The position numbers were made by a program, and so were the translations under genes. Positions 35,407 to 45,105 of a stretch of 64,000 nucleotides of DNA are shown piece after piece (the first letter of the stretch is position 1; each line of letters starts with the position of its first letter). A model generated the notes under the pieces. The model was given only the letters and a program-made list of their open reading frames with translations. It searched no databases and was not told where the DNA came from. The DNA lies in the NCBI RefSeq assembly GCF_026126425.1, contig NZ_JAFMPW010000010.1, forward strand, positions 62,001 to 126,000, in the 5' to 3' direction. This DNA is from Muriicola sp. Z0-33 (GTDB lineage: Bacteria > Bacteroidota > Bacteroidia > Flavobacteriales > Flavobacteriaceae).

Positions 35407-35970
35407 CTAATCCCCGGCAATCAGTTGGTCTAAAAGGGAATAAACCGTATCATTATTCCAATCGGAAATAGCAGTTTGGTGAACAGCAATAAAACCGTTT
35501 TTATCAAGGATATAAGTTCCCGGAGGCTCTAAGATTTCTATTGGACTGGGATCTCCCACAACCAAATAGGTCAAAGGAAATGTATAGCCTTTCCTGGACA
35601 TTAATTCCTCTGGGAGTTCTCTTTCCTGATCCGTAATTATATAAAACCTGACTTTGCCCTTATACCGGTCATAGAGCTTTTGAATCCCTTTCAATTGAGC
35701 CCTTGATGGCAGGTGCCATGAAGCCCAAAAGTTGATAAAAACTACCTCTCCACTGGCTTCCTCAAAACTAAAAAAATCCCATTCTGCATTCTTGAGTCTC
35801 CAATTGTAATCTGATATTTTACCCCTATTCTCGGGACTAATTACTGTAGGGGTAGTAGCGAAGACTTCATTTAACATCTCCTTACTGTATTCCCCTATAG
35901 GGGTTACAAAAAAGGAAAGGACAAAAATAATCAGGAGTACATTGAGAACAGTCTTTCTACTGACTTTCAT
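35407..35970 (-). CDS. TlpA/thioredoxin-like membrane-anchored protein without active cysteines
   Basis: The protein has 187 residues. An N-terminal membrane anchor (about residues 8-26) is followed by a thioredoxin fold of the TlpA/ResA type: VVFINFWASWHLPSRAQL, VRFYIITDQE, and the cis-proline region PPGTYILDKNGFI. In active family members the first segment reads FWATWCPPC; here the two cysteines are His and Ser (WHLPS), so no disulfide chemistry is expected. It may be a structural or chaperone-like derivative. It lies convergent to crtZ with 2 bases between the stops. Confidence 0.8.
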   Translation of the reverse strand: MKVSRKTVLNVLLIIFVLSFFVTPIGEYSKEMLNEVFATTPTVISPENRGKISDYNWRLKNAEWDFFSFEEASGEVVFINFWASWHLPSRAQLKGIQKLYDRYKGKVRFYIITDQERELPEELMSRKGYTFPLTYLVVGDPSPIEILEPPGTYILDKNGFIAVHQTAISDWNNDTVYSLLDQLIAGD

Positions 35971-35985
35971 TTAGAGGTATTTCTT

Positions 35986-35993
35986 CAAAACTA
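35986..35993 (-). promoter_or_regulatory. -7 box of the TlpA-like gene
   Basis: On the minus strand TAGTTTTG (35993-35986) matches TAnnTTTG, 16 bases before the start at 35970. It touches the edge of the aconitase terminator hairpin. Confidence 0.35.
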
Positions 35994-36024
35994 TAAAACT
36001 CCCGATGATTTTCGAGAGTTTTAT
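35993..36024 (-). terminator. Terminator downstream of aconitase
   Basis: Inverted repeat ATAAAACTCCCGA / TTCGAGAGTTTTAT with a short loop and one mismatch, just after the aconitase stop at 36046 in the direction of transcription. Confidence 0.6.
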
Positions 36025-36045
36025 ATCTTAAATTGTTCACAGCTA

Positions 36046-38313
36046 TCAGATAACGTTTTCTTCTTTAATGACATTGAGAGCTGAACCTTTTTGAAACCAT
36101 TCTATCTGAGATTGATTATAAGTATGATTGGCCATTATAATGTCTTTGGATCCATCCGCATGAACCGCTTCTATGGTTAAAGGCTTAGCCGGAGCAAAAT
36201 CATTAATATCTGTAAAGTTGAAGGTGTCATCTTCCTGGATTAAATCATAATCCGATTCATTGGCAAAGGTGAGGCCCAACATGCCTTGTTTCTTGAGGTT
36301 GGTTTCATGAATACGAGCAAATGATTTAACCAGAACAGCTGCAACCCCTAAATGTCTGGGCTGCATGGCTGCATGTTCCCTGGAAGATCCTTCCCCATAA
36401 TTGTGATCCCCTACTACTAAAGTTTTTACGCCTTCAGCTTTATAGGCTCTTTGCGTATCTGGAACTCCCCCGTATTCACCGGTCAATTGGTTTTTAACAA
36501 AATTGGTCTTTTTATTATAGGCATTGACTGCCCCAATTAAAGTGTTGTTAGCTATATTATCTAAATGCCCGCGATATCTCAGCCAGGGCCCGGCCATGGA
36601 AATATGATCTGTTGTACATTTTCCAAAAGCCTTTATTAATAATTTCATGCCTTGTAAACTTTCCGGATGTATTGGCACAAATGGCTCTAGCAATTGAAGT
36701 CTTTCAGAATCCGGAGCAACTTTTACTTCAACACTTCTTCCATCTTCGGTAGGCGCCAGAAAACCGGCATCCTCAACTTCAAAACCTTTAGGGGGTAGTT
36801 CTATTCCCATAGGTTCATCTAGTTTTACTTCCTGCCCGTCTTCATTAATTAGTACATCGTTCATAGGGTCGAAATCTAATCTTCCCGAGAGGGCAATTGC
36901 GGCTACCATTTCAGGAGATCCCACAAATGCATGTGTATTTGGATTACCGTCGGCTCTTTTCGAAAAATTCCTGTTAAATGAATGAACTATAGTGTTCTTC
37001 TCGTCTCCTTTGAGATCACTCCTGTCCCACTGGCCAATACAAGGTCCGCATGCATTGGTGAAAATAGTGGCTCCCAAATCCTCAAATGTTTTTAGAAGTC
37101 CGTCACGCTCTGCAGTAAACCTTATTTGTTCTGATCCGGGATTGATACCAAAATCTGATTTTGGCTTAATTTTTTTGTCCACTGCCTGTTGGGCTATGGA
37201 AGCGGCTCTGGTTAAATCTTCGTATGAAGAATTGGTACAGGAACCTATTAATCCCCAGTCCACATTGATGGGCCAATCATTGGATTTTGCCTTAGGTCCT
37301 AACTCACCAACAGGGGTAGCAAGGTCTGGGGTAAAGGGGCCATTTAAATGTGGTCTCAAAGTGTCGAGATCTATTTCAATAAGCTGATCAAAATATTTTT
37401 CGGGATTGGCGTATACCTCAGGATCAGCTGTAAGATGGGGAGCAACTTCATTAGCTGCGTCCGCAACACCATTCCTATCTGTCGCCCTAAGATAACGTTC
37501 CATTGAATCGTCATAACCAAAGGTAGAGGTTGTCGCTCCTATCTCCGCCCCCATATTGCAGATGGTACCTTTCCCTGTGCACGACAGATTTTTTGCCCCA
37601 TCTCCAAAATATTCTACTATTGCACCTGTACCTCCTTTTACAGTAAGAATACCAGCAACTTTTAGAATAACGTCTTTGGCTGAAGTCCACCCAGAGATTT
37701 TTCCCGTAAGTTTAACCCCGATCAATTTGGGAAATTTAAGTTCCCAGGCCATCCCGGCCATTACATCAACAGCATCTGCCCCTCCTACTCCAATCGCAAG
37801 CATTCCTAAACCTCCGGCATTTACTGTATGGCTATCCGTTCCAATCATCATTCCTCCAGGGAAAGCATAATTTTCCAAAACTACCTGATGAATAATCCCG
37901 GCTCCCGGCTTCCAGAAACCAAGGCCATATTTGTTAGATACGGATTCTAAGAAATCAAATACTTCTGCACTTGTGGTATTGGCTCTTGGTAAATCTGTTG
38001 CAGCACCGCTCTTGGCCTGTATTAAATGATCGCAATGCGTTGTTGTAGGAACTGCAACTTTAGCTTTTCCGGCCTGCATAAATTGCAACAATGCCATTTG
38101 AGCAGTAGCATCCTGTAATGCTATACGGTCTGGGGCAAAATCAACATAATCTTTGCCTCTGTTAAATGCCTTAGTTGGATTTCCTTCCCAGAGATGGGAA
38201 TATAAAATCTTCTCCGAAAGTGTAAGGGGTCTTCCTACGATTTCTCGTGCTAAATCTACCCGTTTTGCAATATTGGCGTAAACGCCTTTAATCATATCTA
38301 TGTCAAATGCCAT
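36046..38313 (-). CDS. Aconitate hydratase (mitochondrial-type)
   Basis: The protein has 755 residues starting [15 protein letters not shown]. The frame extends to 38340, but the MAFDID start matches the family and lies 33 bases after a good -7 box. The iron-sulfur ligands are recognisable in [12 protein letters not shown] and ACGPCIGQ, and [10 protein letters not shown] is in the swivel domain. The enzyme interconverts citrate and isocitrate in the citric acid cycle. Its length and motifs match the mitochondrial-type aconitases common in Flavobacteriaceae. It has its own promoter and terminator. Confidence 0.93.
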   Translation of the reverse strand: MAFDIDMIKGVYANIAKRVDLAREIVGRPLTLSEKILYSHLWEGNPTKAFNRGKDYVDFAPDRIALQDATAQMALLQFMQAGKAKVAVPTTTHCDHLIQAKSGAATDLPRANTTSAEVFDFLESVSNKYGLGFWKPGAGIIHQVVLENYAFPGGMMIGTDSHTVNAGGLGMLAIGVGGADAVDVMAGMAWELKFPKLIGVKLTGKISGWTSAKDVILKVAGILTVKGGTGAIVEYFGDGAKNLSCTGKGTICNMGAEIGATTSTFGYDDSMERYLRATDRNGVADAANEVAPHLTADPEVYANPEKYFDQLIEIDLDTLRPHLNGPFTPDLATPVGELGPKAKSNDWPINVDWGLIGSCTNSSYEDLTRAASIAQQAVDKKIKPKSDFGINPGSEQIRFTAERDGLLKTFEDLGATIFTNACGPCIGQWDRSDLKGDEKNTIVHSFNRNFSKRADGNPNTHAFVGSPEMVAAIALSGRLDFDPMNDVLINEDGQEVKLDEPMGIELPPKGFEVEDAGFLAPTEDGRSVEVKVAPDSERLQLLEPFVPIHPESLQGMKLLIKAFGKCTTDHISMAGPWLRYRGHLDNIANNTLIGAVNAYNKKTNFVKNQLTGEYGGVPDTQRAYKAEGVKTLVVGDHNYGEGSSREHAAMQPRHLGVAAVLVKSFARIHETNLKKQGMLGLTFANESDYDLIQEDDTFNFTDINDFAPAKPLTIEAVHADGSKDIIMANHTYNQSQIEWFQKGSALNVIKEENVI

Positions 38314-38345
38314 TAGTGAATTTATTTTGGATTGTTGCAATTCGT

Positions 38346-38372
38346 CAAAATTAAGAAAATCCGGGGGGCAAA
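38346..38372 (-). promoter_or_regulatory. Promoter of the aconitase gene
   Basis: On the minus strand TAATTTTG (38353-38346) matches TAnnTTTG, with a TTTG (38372-38369) 15 bases upstream as a possible -33 element. It supports translation from 38313 rather than 38340. Confidence 0.5.
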
Positions 38373-38420
38373 CGAAATTTTTTGTCTCAGGATTAAATAA
38401 TAGAAATGATACTGGAATGG

Positions 38421-39176
38421 CTATTTGATAACTCTGCCTACTTTTAGGTATAAAGGAAAGTTGACCTCTCTGTTCTTCCCCTTTCCCCAGGCAGATTTAA
38501 TACTGCTTATTAAGTTGGGAACAGGATGCATACTGGGATGTTGAGAAATAAAGTGTTGAACACTGGACCATGAATTAAGGTAACCTTCTAATTCTTCTAA
38601 AGACCATTTGGCGGTAATGTGCATGGGCTTCTCTTCATTAATCTGTTTGTAGTTAAAGATCACACTACTATAGGCCTTGTCTACATGTTTTCTTTCAGGA
38701 TTCCAGTACGGTCCTAATGTAGTGTTACAAAAGGCATCCAAATACGTGTCAATTTCCTTATTTATGCGCAGTAACCCATATCCCCATATGGCAATAATTG
38801 CACCATTCTTGGCCACCCTCTTTACCTCATTATTAAAAGCTTCCATATCAAACCAGTGCATGGCCTGGGCGACGGTAATAAGATCAAACTTGCTCTCGGT
38901 AAAACTCGTTTTTTCAGCGCGCTCAACCTTGTAATAAATGTTCTCTGCTTTTGTGGCTTCTGAAAGTTGCTCCTTACTTATGTCTGTTGCATAAACTTCA
39001 TTAAAATATTTTGAAAGCACTGCTGCTACTTGTCCGTTTCCCGTAGCACAGTCCCAGCAAGTTGATTTGTCTGTTACAAATTGAAGGATTTCATCGTAGA
39101 GCTCTTTGGGGTAAGTAGGCCTGAACTTTTTATAAGTATTTGCTTGTTTGGAGAATATATCTAAAGCCTTTTTCAT
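38421..39176 (-). CDS. Class I SAM-dependent methyltransferase
   Basis: The protein has 251 residues. The SAM-binding motif I is [21 protein letters not shown], followed by the acidic end of strand 2, [11 protein letters not shown], and the motif near [14 protein letters not shown]. This resembles the Tam/ubiquinone-type group of small-molecule methyltransferases; the pattern AQAMHWF is typical of a family often annotated as class I SAM methyltransferase without known substrate. It lies 17 bases downstream of the MoxR gene on the same strand. Confidence 0.85.
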   Translation of the reverse strand: MKKALDIFSKQANTYKKFRPTYPKELYDEILQFVTDKSTCWDCATGNGQVAAVLSKYFNEVYATDISKEQLSEATKAENIYYKVERAEKTSFTESKFDLITVAQAMHWFDMEAFNNEVKRVAKNGAIIAIWGYGLLRINKEIDTYLDAFCNTTLGPYWNPERKHVDKAYSSVIFNYKQINEEKPMHITAKWSLEELEGYLNSWSSVQHFISQHPSMHPVPNLISSIKSAWGKGKNREVNFPLYLKVGRVIK

Positions 39177-39193
39177 AAGCTAAGCTTATCAAA

Positions 39194-40147
39194 CTACAGC
39201 AATTTGGTAATGATGTCTTCTTCAGAAATACCTTCGGCTTCGGCTTTGTAGTTCTTTATGATCCTATGTCTGAGTATCCCCATTGCCACGGCCTTTACAT
39301 CTTCAATATCCGGTGAATATTTGGAATTGATAGCCGCATGTGCCTTGGCTCCCATTATTAGGTTTTGCGATGCCCTTGGCCCTGCACCCCAATCCAGATA
39401 TTGCTTAACAAAATCTGGTGAAGCCTCCAGAGTAGGCCGGGTACTATTTACAAGTTTAACTGCATATTCCACCACATTATCAGGAACCGGAATCCTTCTG
39501 ACTAAATGCTGAACAGTAAGGATCTCCTCTGCATTGAACAGACTATTTATTTCCGGGCTTTCATCATTAGTTGTAGTTTTTACAACCTGCACTTCCTCTT
39601 CTATCGAAGGGTATTTCAATTCTATCGCAAACATAAAACGATCTAGCTGAGCTTCTGGTAAGGGGTAGGTACCTTCCTGTTCTATTGGATTCTGTGTTGC
39701 GAGCACAAAATAAGGTAGTTCTAATTTATATTGTTTCCCCGTTATGGTCACAGCACGCTCTTGCATCGCTTCAAGCAGTGCTGCCTGAGTTTTTGGCGGG
39801 GTTCTATTAATTTCATCAGCAAGAATAATATTGGCAAATACAGGACCTTTAATGAATTTAAAATTCCTGTTTTGATCTAATACTTCGCTCCCGAGAATAT
39901 CGCTGGGCATAAGGTCTGGAGTAAACTGGATACGCTTAAAATTCAATCCCAATGTCTGGGCGATAGTATTAACCATCAAAGTTTTTGCAAGACCAGGCAC
40001 TCCTATTAGCAATGAATGTCCGCCGGTATAAATAGAAAGTAATATTTGTTCAATTACCTCGTCCTGCCCAACAATCACTTTTGCGATTTCCTGTTTTAGT
40101 GCAGCATGTTTTTCTACTAACTTCTTGATCGCAGCAACGTCTGACAT
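39194..40147 (-). CDS. MoxR-family AAA+ ATPase
   Basis: The protein has 317 residues. Walker A is GVPGLAKTL, Walker B IILADEINRTPPKTQAAL, and the sensor region includes ATQNPIEQEGTYPLPEAQLDRF. MoxR ATPases act as chaperones that mature or assemble specific protein complexes, usually with a partner carrying a von Willebrand A domain. No such partner is in this window; instead two parvulin-type foldases lie directly upstream, a linkage common in Flavobacteriaceae. The gene begins 4 bases after the stop of the parvulin gene. Confidence 0.9.
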   Translation of the reverse strand: MSDVAAIKKLVEKHAALKQEIAKVIVGQDEVIEQILLSIYTGGHSLLIGVPGLAKTLMVNTIAQTLGLNFKRIQFTPDLMPSDILGSEVLDQNRNFKFIKGPVFANIILADEINRTPPKTQAALLEAMQERAVTITGKQYKLELPYFVLATQNPIEQEGTYPLPEAQLDRFMFAIELKYPSIEEEVQVVKTTTNDESPEINSLFNAEEILTVQHLVRRIPVPDNVVEYAVKLVNSTRPTLEASPDFVKQYLDWGAGPRASQNLIMGAKAHAAINSKYSPDIEDVKAVAMGILRHRIIKNYKAEAEGISEEDIITKLL

Positions 40148-40151
40148 CCAA

Positions 40152-41603
40152 TTACTCTTTTACCCAATTGTTTGCAAAATCGCATTCTCTACTCTCACCA
40201 TTGACACTGATATAGGTATCTTCAATGTGCTCATTCATCCATTTCCTAATTGCATTGAACCGTTTTTCTGTTAATGCAAGTTCCTGGATTTTCAGATAAT
40301 CCTGAGCAAAATCTGCTACGTGTTCATCATAGCGATTGGTCACATTTAGAATCTTATATTTTGGTGGTCCGCCTCTTTGGTCGTTCTCCAAAATTGGGTA
40401 AGAAATTTCATTGTCTTTTAGGTTCCTCACCTGATTATAAAGGGTTGGGTCCATCTTTGTAAGCTCAAATCTGGAATCAAAATTGATTGGGTTTCTCAAA
40501 AGACCTCCATCGAACTTCGTTTCCTTCTCATCTGAGAAGTTTAAAGCAGCTTCAGCAAAAGTATATTTACCTTCTTCAATGTGTTTGCGGATGGTATCTA
40601 ACTCTTGTTTGGCAGCTTGCATAGCCGATTCCGGAATTTCAGGTATAAGAACAATATGGCGTACATCCCTTTCCTGTCCCCTTATTTTCTCTACATACAG
40701 AATATGATAGCCAAAGATGGTTTCAAAAGGTTCAGAGATTTCGCCTTCCTGCAAGCTAAAAGCCGCGTCCTTAAACTCCTTTACGTAACCAGACTGCCTG
40801 GTTACACTACCTATTTTGCCTCCCTGGGATTTTGATCCCGGGTCTTTAGAATACAATATGGCCTTTACACTAAAACTAGCGTCATTGTCTTCAACATCAG
40901 CTTTTATTTCATTTAATTTATCAATGATCTTTTGCTTCTCTTCCTCAGGTACTTCGGGTTCCTTAACAATTTGTGATATTTCTAATTCTGCCCCGAATAC
41001 TGGGCGTTCGTCCTCAGGAATTTTAAAAAAGAACTGTCGTACTTCCTCGGGGGTAACTTCAATTTCACTCACTATACTTTGCTGCATCTTTTCTGACAAC
41101 ATGCGCAACTTATTGATATTGTAAAGTTCTTCTCTAAAGTCTTCAGCATTCTCTTTCTTGTAAAATTGCAAGACCTTCTCCATGGAACCTACCTGCTGTA
41201 TCAACTGTTGGATTTGCCTGTCACTGGTGGCGTTGACTTCATCGTCCGAGACCAAAATACTATCCTGAACGGCCTGGTGAGCATAAAGTCTGTCTTCCAT
41301 AAGCTTCCCTAAAAGGCTGCAATGCGTAATATCTTCTGTGGCTGCACCCTGACTTTTTAGATCGATGAGTGTTTTTTCAACATCCGAATCCAATATTACA
41401 TAATCTCCAACTACCGCCGAGATGCCGTCCAACTTAATTCTTGTTGTATTGGTAGTATCTTTTGAAATTGAAGTATCTGCCTCAACCAATTCCTGGGGTG
41501 GTTCTATCTGGGTATCCGGTATAGAGTCCCTTTCCTGGGCTAAAATGCCTGAAGAAATTAATAAAAAAGATAAGCAAATTAAAATTCTAGTTCTGATTTT
41601 CAT
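40152..41603 (-). CDS. SurA-type periplasmic peptidyl-prolyl isomerase
   Basis: The protein has 483 residues with start MKIRTRILICLSFLLIS; the frame extends to 41639 but the signal peptide begins at 41603. Signal peptide ends near ILAQ. The SurA N-terminal domain (about residues 50-190) precedes two parvulin domains with VSDEKET-like and KDPGSKSQGGKIG elements. SurA-type chaperones help outer-membrane proteins fold. It overlaps the upstream foldase gene by 17 bases, so translation is coupled, and is followed by the MoxR gene. Confidence 0.85.
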   Translation of the reverse strand: MKIRTRILICLSFLLISSGILAQERDSIPDTQIEPPQELVEADTSISKDTTNTTRIKLDGISAVVGDYVILDSDVEKTLIDLKSQGAATEDITHCSLLGKLMEDRLYAHQAVQDSILVSDDEVNATSDRQIQQLIQQVGSMEKVLQFYKKENAEDFREELYNINKLRMLSEKMQQSIVSEIEVTPEEVRQFFFKIPEDERPVFGAELEISQIVKEPEVPEEEKQKIIDKLNEIKADVEDNDASFSVKAILYSKDPGSKSQGGKIGSVTRQSGYVKEFKDAAFSLQEGEISEPFETIFGYHILYVEKIRGQERDVRHIVLIPEIPESAMQAAKQELDTIRKHIEEGKYTFAEAALNFSDEKETKFDGGLLRNPINFDSRFELTKMDPTLYNQVRNLKDNEISYPILENDQRGGPPKYKILNVTNRYDEHVADFAQDYLKIQELALTEKRFNAIRKWMNEHIEDTYISVNGESRECDFANNWVKE

Positions 41604-42480
41604 ACACCTCAAATTCATTTTCTTTTGTCGCTTCATCAATTATTTCAGTTTCCAGTTTCCGTATATAGTCTAACTTCCTTCTGTTTAGTAAAACCTGTCT
41701 TATGGTAGGTTCTATATAGTTCAGTGGTGCAATATCATTAACCTGTAATACGCCTAACACCTTTGCCAAATATACCCCCATTGCATCCTCCAATTCAAAA
41801 AATTGTGATTTTTTTAAGTATCTGTCCTCATTATCATAGTTCATCGGTGGAATTTCTTCTATTACACGAGATGCCGGAACCCAAAGTGAATCATTAAAAT
41901 TTAACTTCTTAAACTGAACCCCAATAGAATCCAAATAGCTCCTGTCTTCCTCATTAAAACGCTTCAATCTGTCTATTACATCAGTTTTATTCATGAACTG
42001 AGTGGGTAATTGGATAAACCTCAACTTAACCAGTTTTTCCTTTAACTTGAAATTCTCTTTCTCCTTCTCATAAAAACCTTCTAGTTCTTCAGAACTTATA
42101 GTAGTATCCTCGGCTTGCTGCACAAGTGCTTCTTTATACGCCCTGGTATACAGATCTGTTCTGTAATCGGCCACAAGCTGTTCAAAATTAGCGAGCTTTT
42201 CCTCTGGTAAATTTATTTTCGCTTTTTCGAGCAGTAATTGTTTTGTCGCCCAATTGTTAATGTAATTGGTAACAAAGGAGGCACTATCCTGCTCAGATAT
42301 ATTATCTCCCAGTAGTTGAGAGACATCTTCTTTATATAAATAGGTGTCGCCAACCCTGGCCAAGGGTGCTTTGCCCGTATCTTGTTTCAAAAGCGAATCA
42401 CAAGAGGACAAAGAGAAAAATAAGACTATCAGGGCTAAACAGCAGCTGGCGCTTTTTAACTGTCTCTTTAAAAAATTCAT
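41587..42480 (-). CDS. Parvulin-like foldase lipoprotein
   Basis: The protein has 297 residues with start MNFLKRQLKSASCC; the frame extends to 42537 but the upstream residues do not look like protein. The lipobox LSSC places Cys27 at the mature end. The helical region resembles the SurA N-terminal chaperone domain; a catalytic parvulin domain is weak or absent (residues about 130-250 are helical, ending RKLDYIRKLETEI). It is the first gene of a three-gene set with the SurA-like and MoxR genes. Candidate promoter -7 box TATTTTTG is only 5 bases before the start, so the mRNA may have almost no leader. Confidence 0.75.
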   Translation of the reverse strand: MNFLKRQLKSASCCLALIVLFFSLSSCDSLLKQDTGKAPLARVGDTYLYKEDVSQLLGDNISEQDSASFVTNYINNWATKQLLLEKAKINLPEEKLANFEQLVADYRTDLYTRAYKEALVQQAEDTTISSEELEGFYEKEKENFKLKEKLVKLRFIQLPTQFMNKTDVIDRLKRFNEEDRSYLDSIGVQFKKLNFNDSLWVPASRVIEEIPPMNYDNEDRYLKKSQFFELEDAMGVYLAKVLGVLQVNDIAPLNYIEPTIRQVLLNRRKLDYIRKLETEIIDEATKENEFEVYENQN

Positions 42481-42484
42481 TGCG

Positions 42485-42514
42485 CAAAAATAAGAAATAC
42501 AAGATGTTAGGCAA
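42485..42514 (-). promoter_or_regulatory. Promoter of the foldase-MoxR operon
   Basis: On the minus strand TATTTTTG (42492-42485) matches TAnnTTTG and a TTG (42514-42512) lies 19 bases upstream. The box is five bases before the assigned start, implying little or no 5' leader. Confidence 0.5.
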
Positions 42515-42599
42515 GGCATACTACAATTGATTAACACATTTTTATTACGCCAGATTTTATATATTGTTACATTAGTAAGACATTACCAACCTAGCAAAG

Positions 42600-43055
42600 A
42601 TGAAATATACCACCGAAATTATCGTAGATGTTCCTCTGGATGAGTTTATAACAAAATTAGACAATCCGGAAAACATGAAATATTGGCAAAAAGGTCTGGT
42701 GGGTTACAAATCGCTCTCCGGGAAACAAGGTTCGGAAGGTGCCAAGATGGAGTTGCAATACAAGATGGGGAGAAGACAGCTGGTGCTGGTAGAAACCATT
42801 ATAAAAAATAACTTCCCATATGAGTTTCATGCCACATATGATGCTAAAGGAGTGCATAATATTCAGAAAAACACTTTTAAAGCAATAGACGCACATAGTA
42901 CTAAGTGGATTTCGGAATCCGAATTTCAATTCAGTGGCATTATGATGAAAATTATGGGTTTTATAATGCCTGGGGCCTTTAAGAAACAATCAATGGAATA
43001 CCTGCAAGATTTTAAGGCATTTGCGGAAGAAGGTATCTCTGTTGCCAAAGCTTAA
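42600..43055 (+). CDS. SRPBCC-family protein
   Basis: The protein has 151 residues with the start MKYTTEIIVDVPLDEF and the helix-grip pattern KYWQKGLVGYKSLSG, MELQYKMGRRQLVLVETI and STKWISESEFQF of START-like/SRPBCC domains, which bind hydrophobic ligands in a deep pocket. It lacks a signal peptide, so it is cytoplasmic. A similar protein is encoded at 44550. It is followed by a TTG-started gene 18 bases later. Ligand unknown. Confidence 0.8.
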   Translation: MKYTTEIIVDVPLDEFITKLDNPENMKYWQKGLVGYKSLSGKQGSEGAKMELQYKMGRRQLVLVETIIKNNFPYEFHATYDAKGVHNIQKNTFKAIDAHSTKWISESEFQFSGIMMKIMGFIMPGAFKKQSMEYLQDFKAFAEEGISVAKA

Positions 43056-43073
43056 ACTATAAAATTATTTAAA

Positions 43074-43319
43074 TTGACTAAAAGAATTAAACTAATATGG
43101 GATTTCAGAGGTCCTGATGCCAATGCCATTGCAGAGCACCACGCCAAACATTTAAGTCAGTATGTTGCATTGGAAGCCCTGGATAAAAACATTACCGGGC
43201 ATCAGCAATTCAGTGGCAATCATAGTATTGCCTATATGGTGGTAGATGAAAGTAGAATGATTCAGGTTAGGGATGATCTGCGCCCCCATAGGGGAGAACT
43301 TTATAGTGGTGAGCAATAA
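43074..43319 (+). CDS. Small conserved hypothetical protein (TTG start)
   Basis: The protein has 81 residues: MTKRIKLIWDFRGPDANAIA followed by EHHAKHLSQYVALEALD and HSIAYMVVDESRMIQVRDDLRPHRGELYSGEQ. It looks like a complete small domain with several histidines. The start codon is TTG at 43074; no ATG precedes it. It lies 18 bases after the SRPBCC gene and 19 bases before a lipoprotein gene, also TTG-started, so the three are likely one operon. I do not recognise the family. Confidence 0.55.
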   Translation: MTKRIKLIWDFRGPDANAIAEHHAKHLSQYVALEALDKNITGHQQFSGNHSIAYMVVDESRMIQVRDDLRPHRGELYSGEQ

Positions 43320-43338
43320 ATTATAAACCAATTGAATT

Positions 43339-44478
43339 TTGAAGAAGTATTATTTTGCAATTCTGGGTTTTGGCGTTCTATTACTAGGATGTGCTGTCGA
43401 AAAAAATCTTCAGGATCCTTTGGCAATAGTGTTGTCCTCAGACCAACCTAATATAAAAAGGGTAATAGACAGTGTGGAACTATTTGATGTGCAAATACAA
43501 TACACTCAGATAGACAGGAGAAATGACAGTATCATTTTAACGGATTATCACTTTCAATCTGACGATAGTAATTATTTCTACCCCGCCAGTACTGTAAAAT
43601 TCCCTATAGCCGTACTTGCCCTTGAAAAATTAAATAGGATAGACACACTTAGCCGTGAAAACATCTTCTATCTTGAAGGAGACAGTTTGGAGAATTCCTT
43701 CGCCCAGGATATTTCAAAAATTTTTGCTGTAAGTGACAACCATGCAAACAATCGCCTGCTCGAGTTTTTAGGCCAGGACGCTATCAATGACGGGCTCGGG
43801 GAAAAGGGTATTAAACCGGTCAGAATTTCTCACAGGCTGGGTTACCACACAGATGATGTTACAACAAAACCTCTGGTGATATATCTCAATGATAGCACAA
43901 CTACGGTGACCCAACCCATAATTAACAGGGAACCGAGACCACTTGAATTAATAAAAATAAAAAAAGGCAGGGGGTATTATGCTAATGATTCCCTGATGCT
44001 TGAACCATTTGATTTTAGTTTAAAGAATTATTATCCCGTTTCTGCCCAACATGCGGTACTCAAAAGGGTTATATTTCCAGAACTCTTTCAGGAAAAAGAG
44101 CGATTTAAATTAGCCCCATCTCAAAGAGAATTCCTATTGAACGCTATGCATACACTACCCCGGCAATTGGGATATGATACTGAAGAATATTACGATGGAT
44201 ATTGTAAGTTTTTCATGTATGGCGATAGCCAGGAACGCATTCCTGATACCATAAAAATTTATAACAAGGTGGGTTTTGCTTATGGCACTCTTACAGATTG
44301 TGCGTATATCGAGGATAGTGCAAATGATATAGAATTTTTACTTACTGCCACCATTTTGGTAAACAGCGACCAGATATTTAATGATGACAATTATGAATAC
44401 AATGAAATAGGCATCCCTTTTCTTGCAGAACTGGGAAGGCAACTGTATGCACTTGAATTGAATAGAAAAAACAAATGA
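43339..44478 (+). CDS. Class A beta-lactamase-like lipoprotein (serine hydrolase)
   Basis: The protein has 379 residues with a lipoprotein signal (LLLGC, Cys18) and a TTG start. The beta-lactamase/transpeptidase motifs are in order: S-T-V-K at residues 84-87 (PASTVKFPIAVLALE), SDN at 132-134 (AVSDNHANNRLLEF), and a KVG replacing the usual KTG (YNKVGFAYGTLTDCAYIED). This is the class A serine fold. Family members range from beta-lactamases to esterases and peptidases, so antibiotic hydrolysis is not implied, and the unusual inserts between the motifs argue for another substrate. Confidence 0.8.
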   Translation: MKKYYFAILGFGVLLLGCAVEKNLQDPLAIVLSSDQPNIKRVIDSVELFDVQIQYTQIDRRNDSIILTDYHFQSDDSNYFYPASTVKFPIAVLALEKLNRIDTLSRENIFYLEGDSLENSFAQDISKIFAVSDNHANNRLLEFLGQDAINDGLGEKGIKPVRISHRLGYHTDDVTTKPLVIYLNDSTTTVTQPIINREPRPLELIKIKKGRGYYANDSLMLEPFDFSLKNYYPVSAQHAVLKRVIFPELFQEKERFKLAPSQREFLLNAMHTLPRQLGYDTEEYYDGYCKFFMYGDSQERIPDTIKIYNKVGFAYGTLTDCAYIEDSANDIEFLLTATILVNSDQIFNDDNYEYNEIGIPFLAELGRQLYALELNRKNK

Positions 44479-44549
44479 CATTTAAAACCAATATACCAGC
44501 CCCCAAGATGTGGGTTACTATTCATTGATCATCCGATAAATTTATAAAC

Positions 44550-45065
44550 ATGGACCAATTGAGTTTCGACAGCTTCACCAAAAAGATCTATATAAAAGCA
44601 CCAATAGAAAAATTATACTGGAGCTGGGCCACTACAGCAGGTATCTGCTCCTGGTTTTTAAGGAAAGCCGACTATACGACTAAAAATGGAGAACTTCGAA
44701 ATCCCGATGATTTTGTAGCCATTGGCGATGTATACACCTGGGAATGGCACAATTGGGACGGTCAGGAAAAAGGAACCGTTTTAGAGGCAAATGGCCAATC
44801 TACTATCTCATTTAGTTTTGCCGACGTTTGTAAAGTGACCGTTAACTTAAGAGATATGGGAAAGGCTGTTCTGGTGACACTTGTCCAGTCTGATATCCCG
44901 GTTGACGAAGAGAGTAAAATAAACATCTATACAGGTTGCAGTAATGGCTGGACATTTTGGTTGGCCAACCTCAAAGCTTACCTGGAACATGGTATTCAAC
45001 TAAATGAGACAGAATTTGACCTTCGCAAAGAACCCCTCGCGGGTCATATCTTTGTAAATATGTGA
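44550..45065 (+). CDS. SRPBCC/AHSA1-like protein
   Basis: The protein has 171 residues. The start MDQLSFDSFTKKIYIKAPIE and the helix-grip pattern KLYWSWATTAGICSWFLRKA, YTWEWHNWDG and a final helix NGWTFWLANLKAYLEHG fit the AHSA1/START-like group of SRPBCC domains. Related proteins are found in the cytoplasm as small-molecule or stress-related proteins. Tryptophan-rich; ligand unknown. It lies 71 bases after the beta-lactamase-like gene. Confidence 0.8.
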   Translation: MDQLSFDSFTKKIYIKAPIEKLYWSWATTAGICSWFLRKADYTTKNGELRNPDDFVAIGDVYTWEWHNWDGQEKGTVLEANGQSTISFSFADVCKVTVNLRDMGKAVLVTLVQSDIPVDEESKINIYTGCSNGWTFWLANLKAYLEHGIQLNETEFDLRKEPLAGHIFVNM

Positions 45066-45105
45066 TTAAATTTACCCTTGTACGAGGTAGTTGTACTTAT
45101 TTGAG

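Noticed and set aside
43339-44478. Antibiotic beta-lactamase
   Set aside because: The class A motifs are present, but the KVG variant, large inserts and lipoprotein anchor do not allow a claim of antibiotic hydrolysis.
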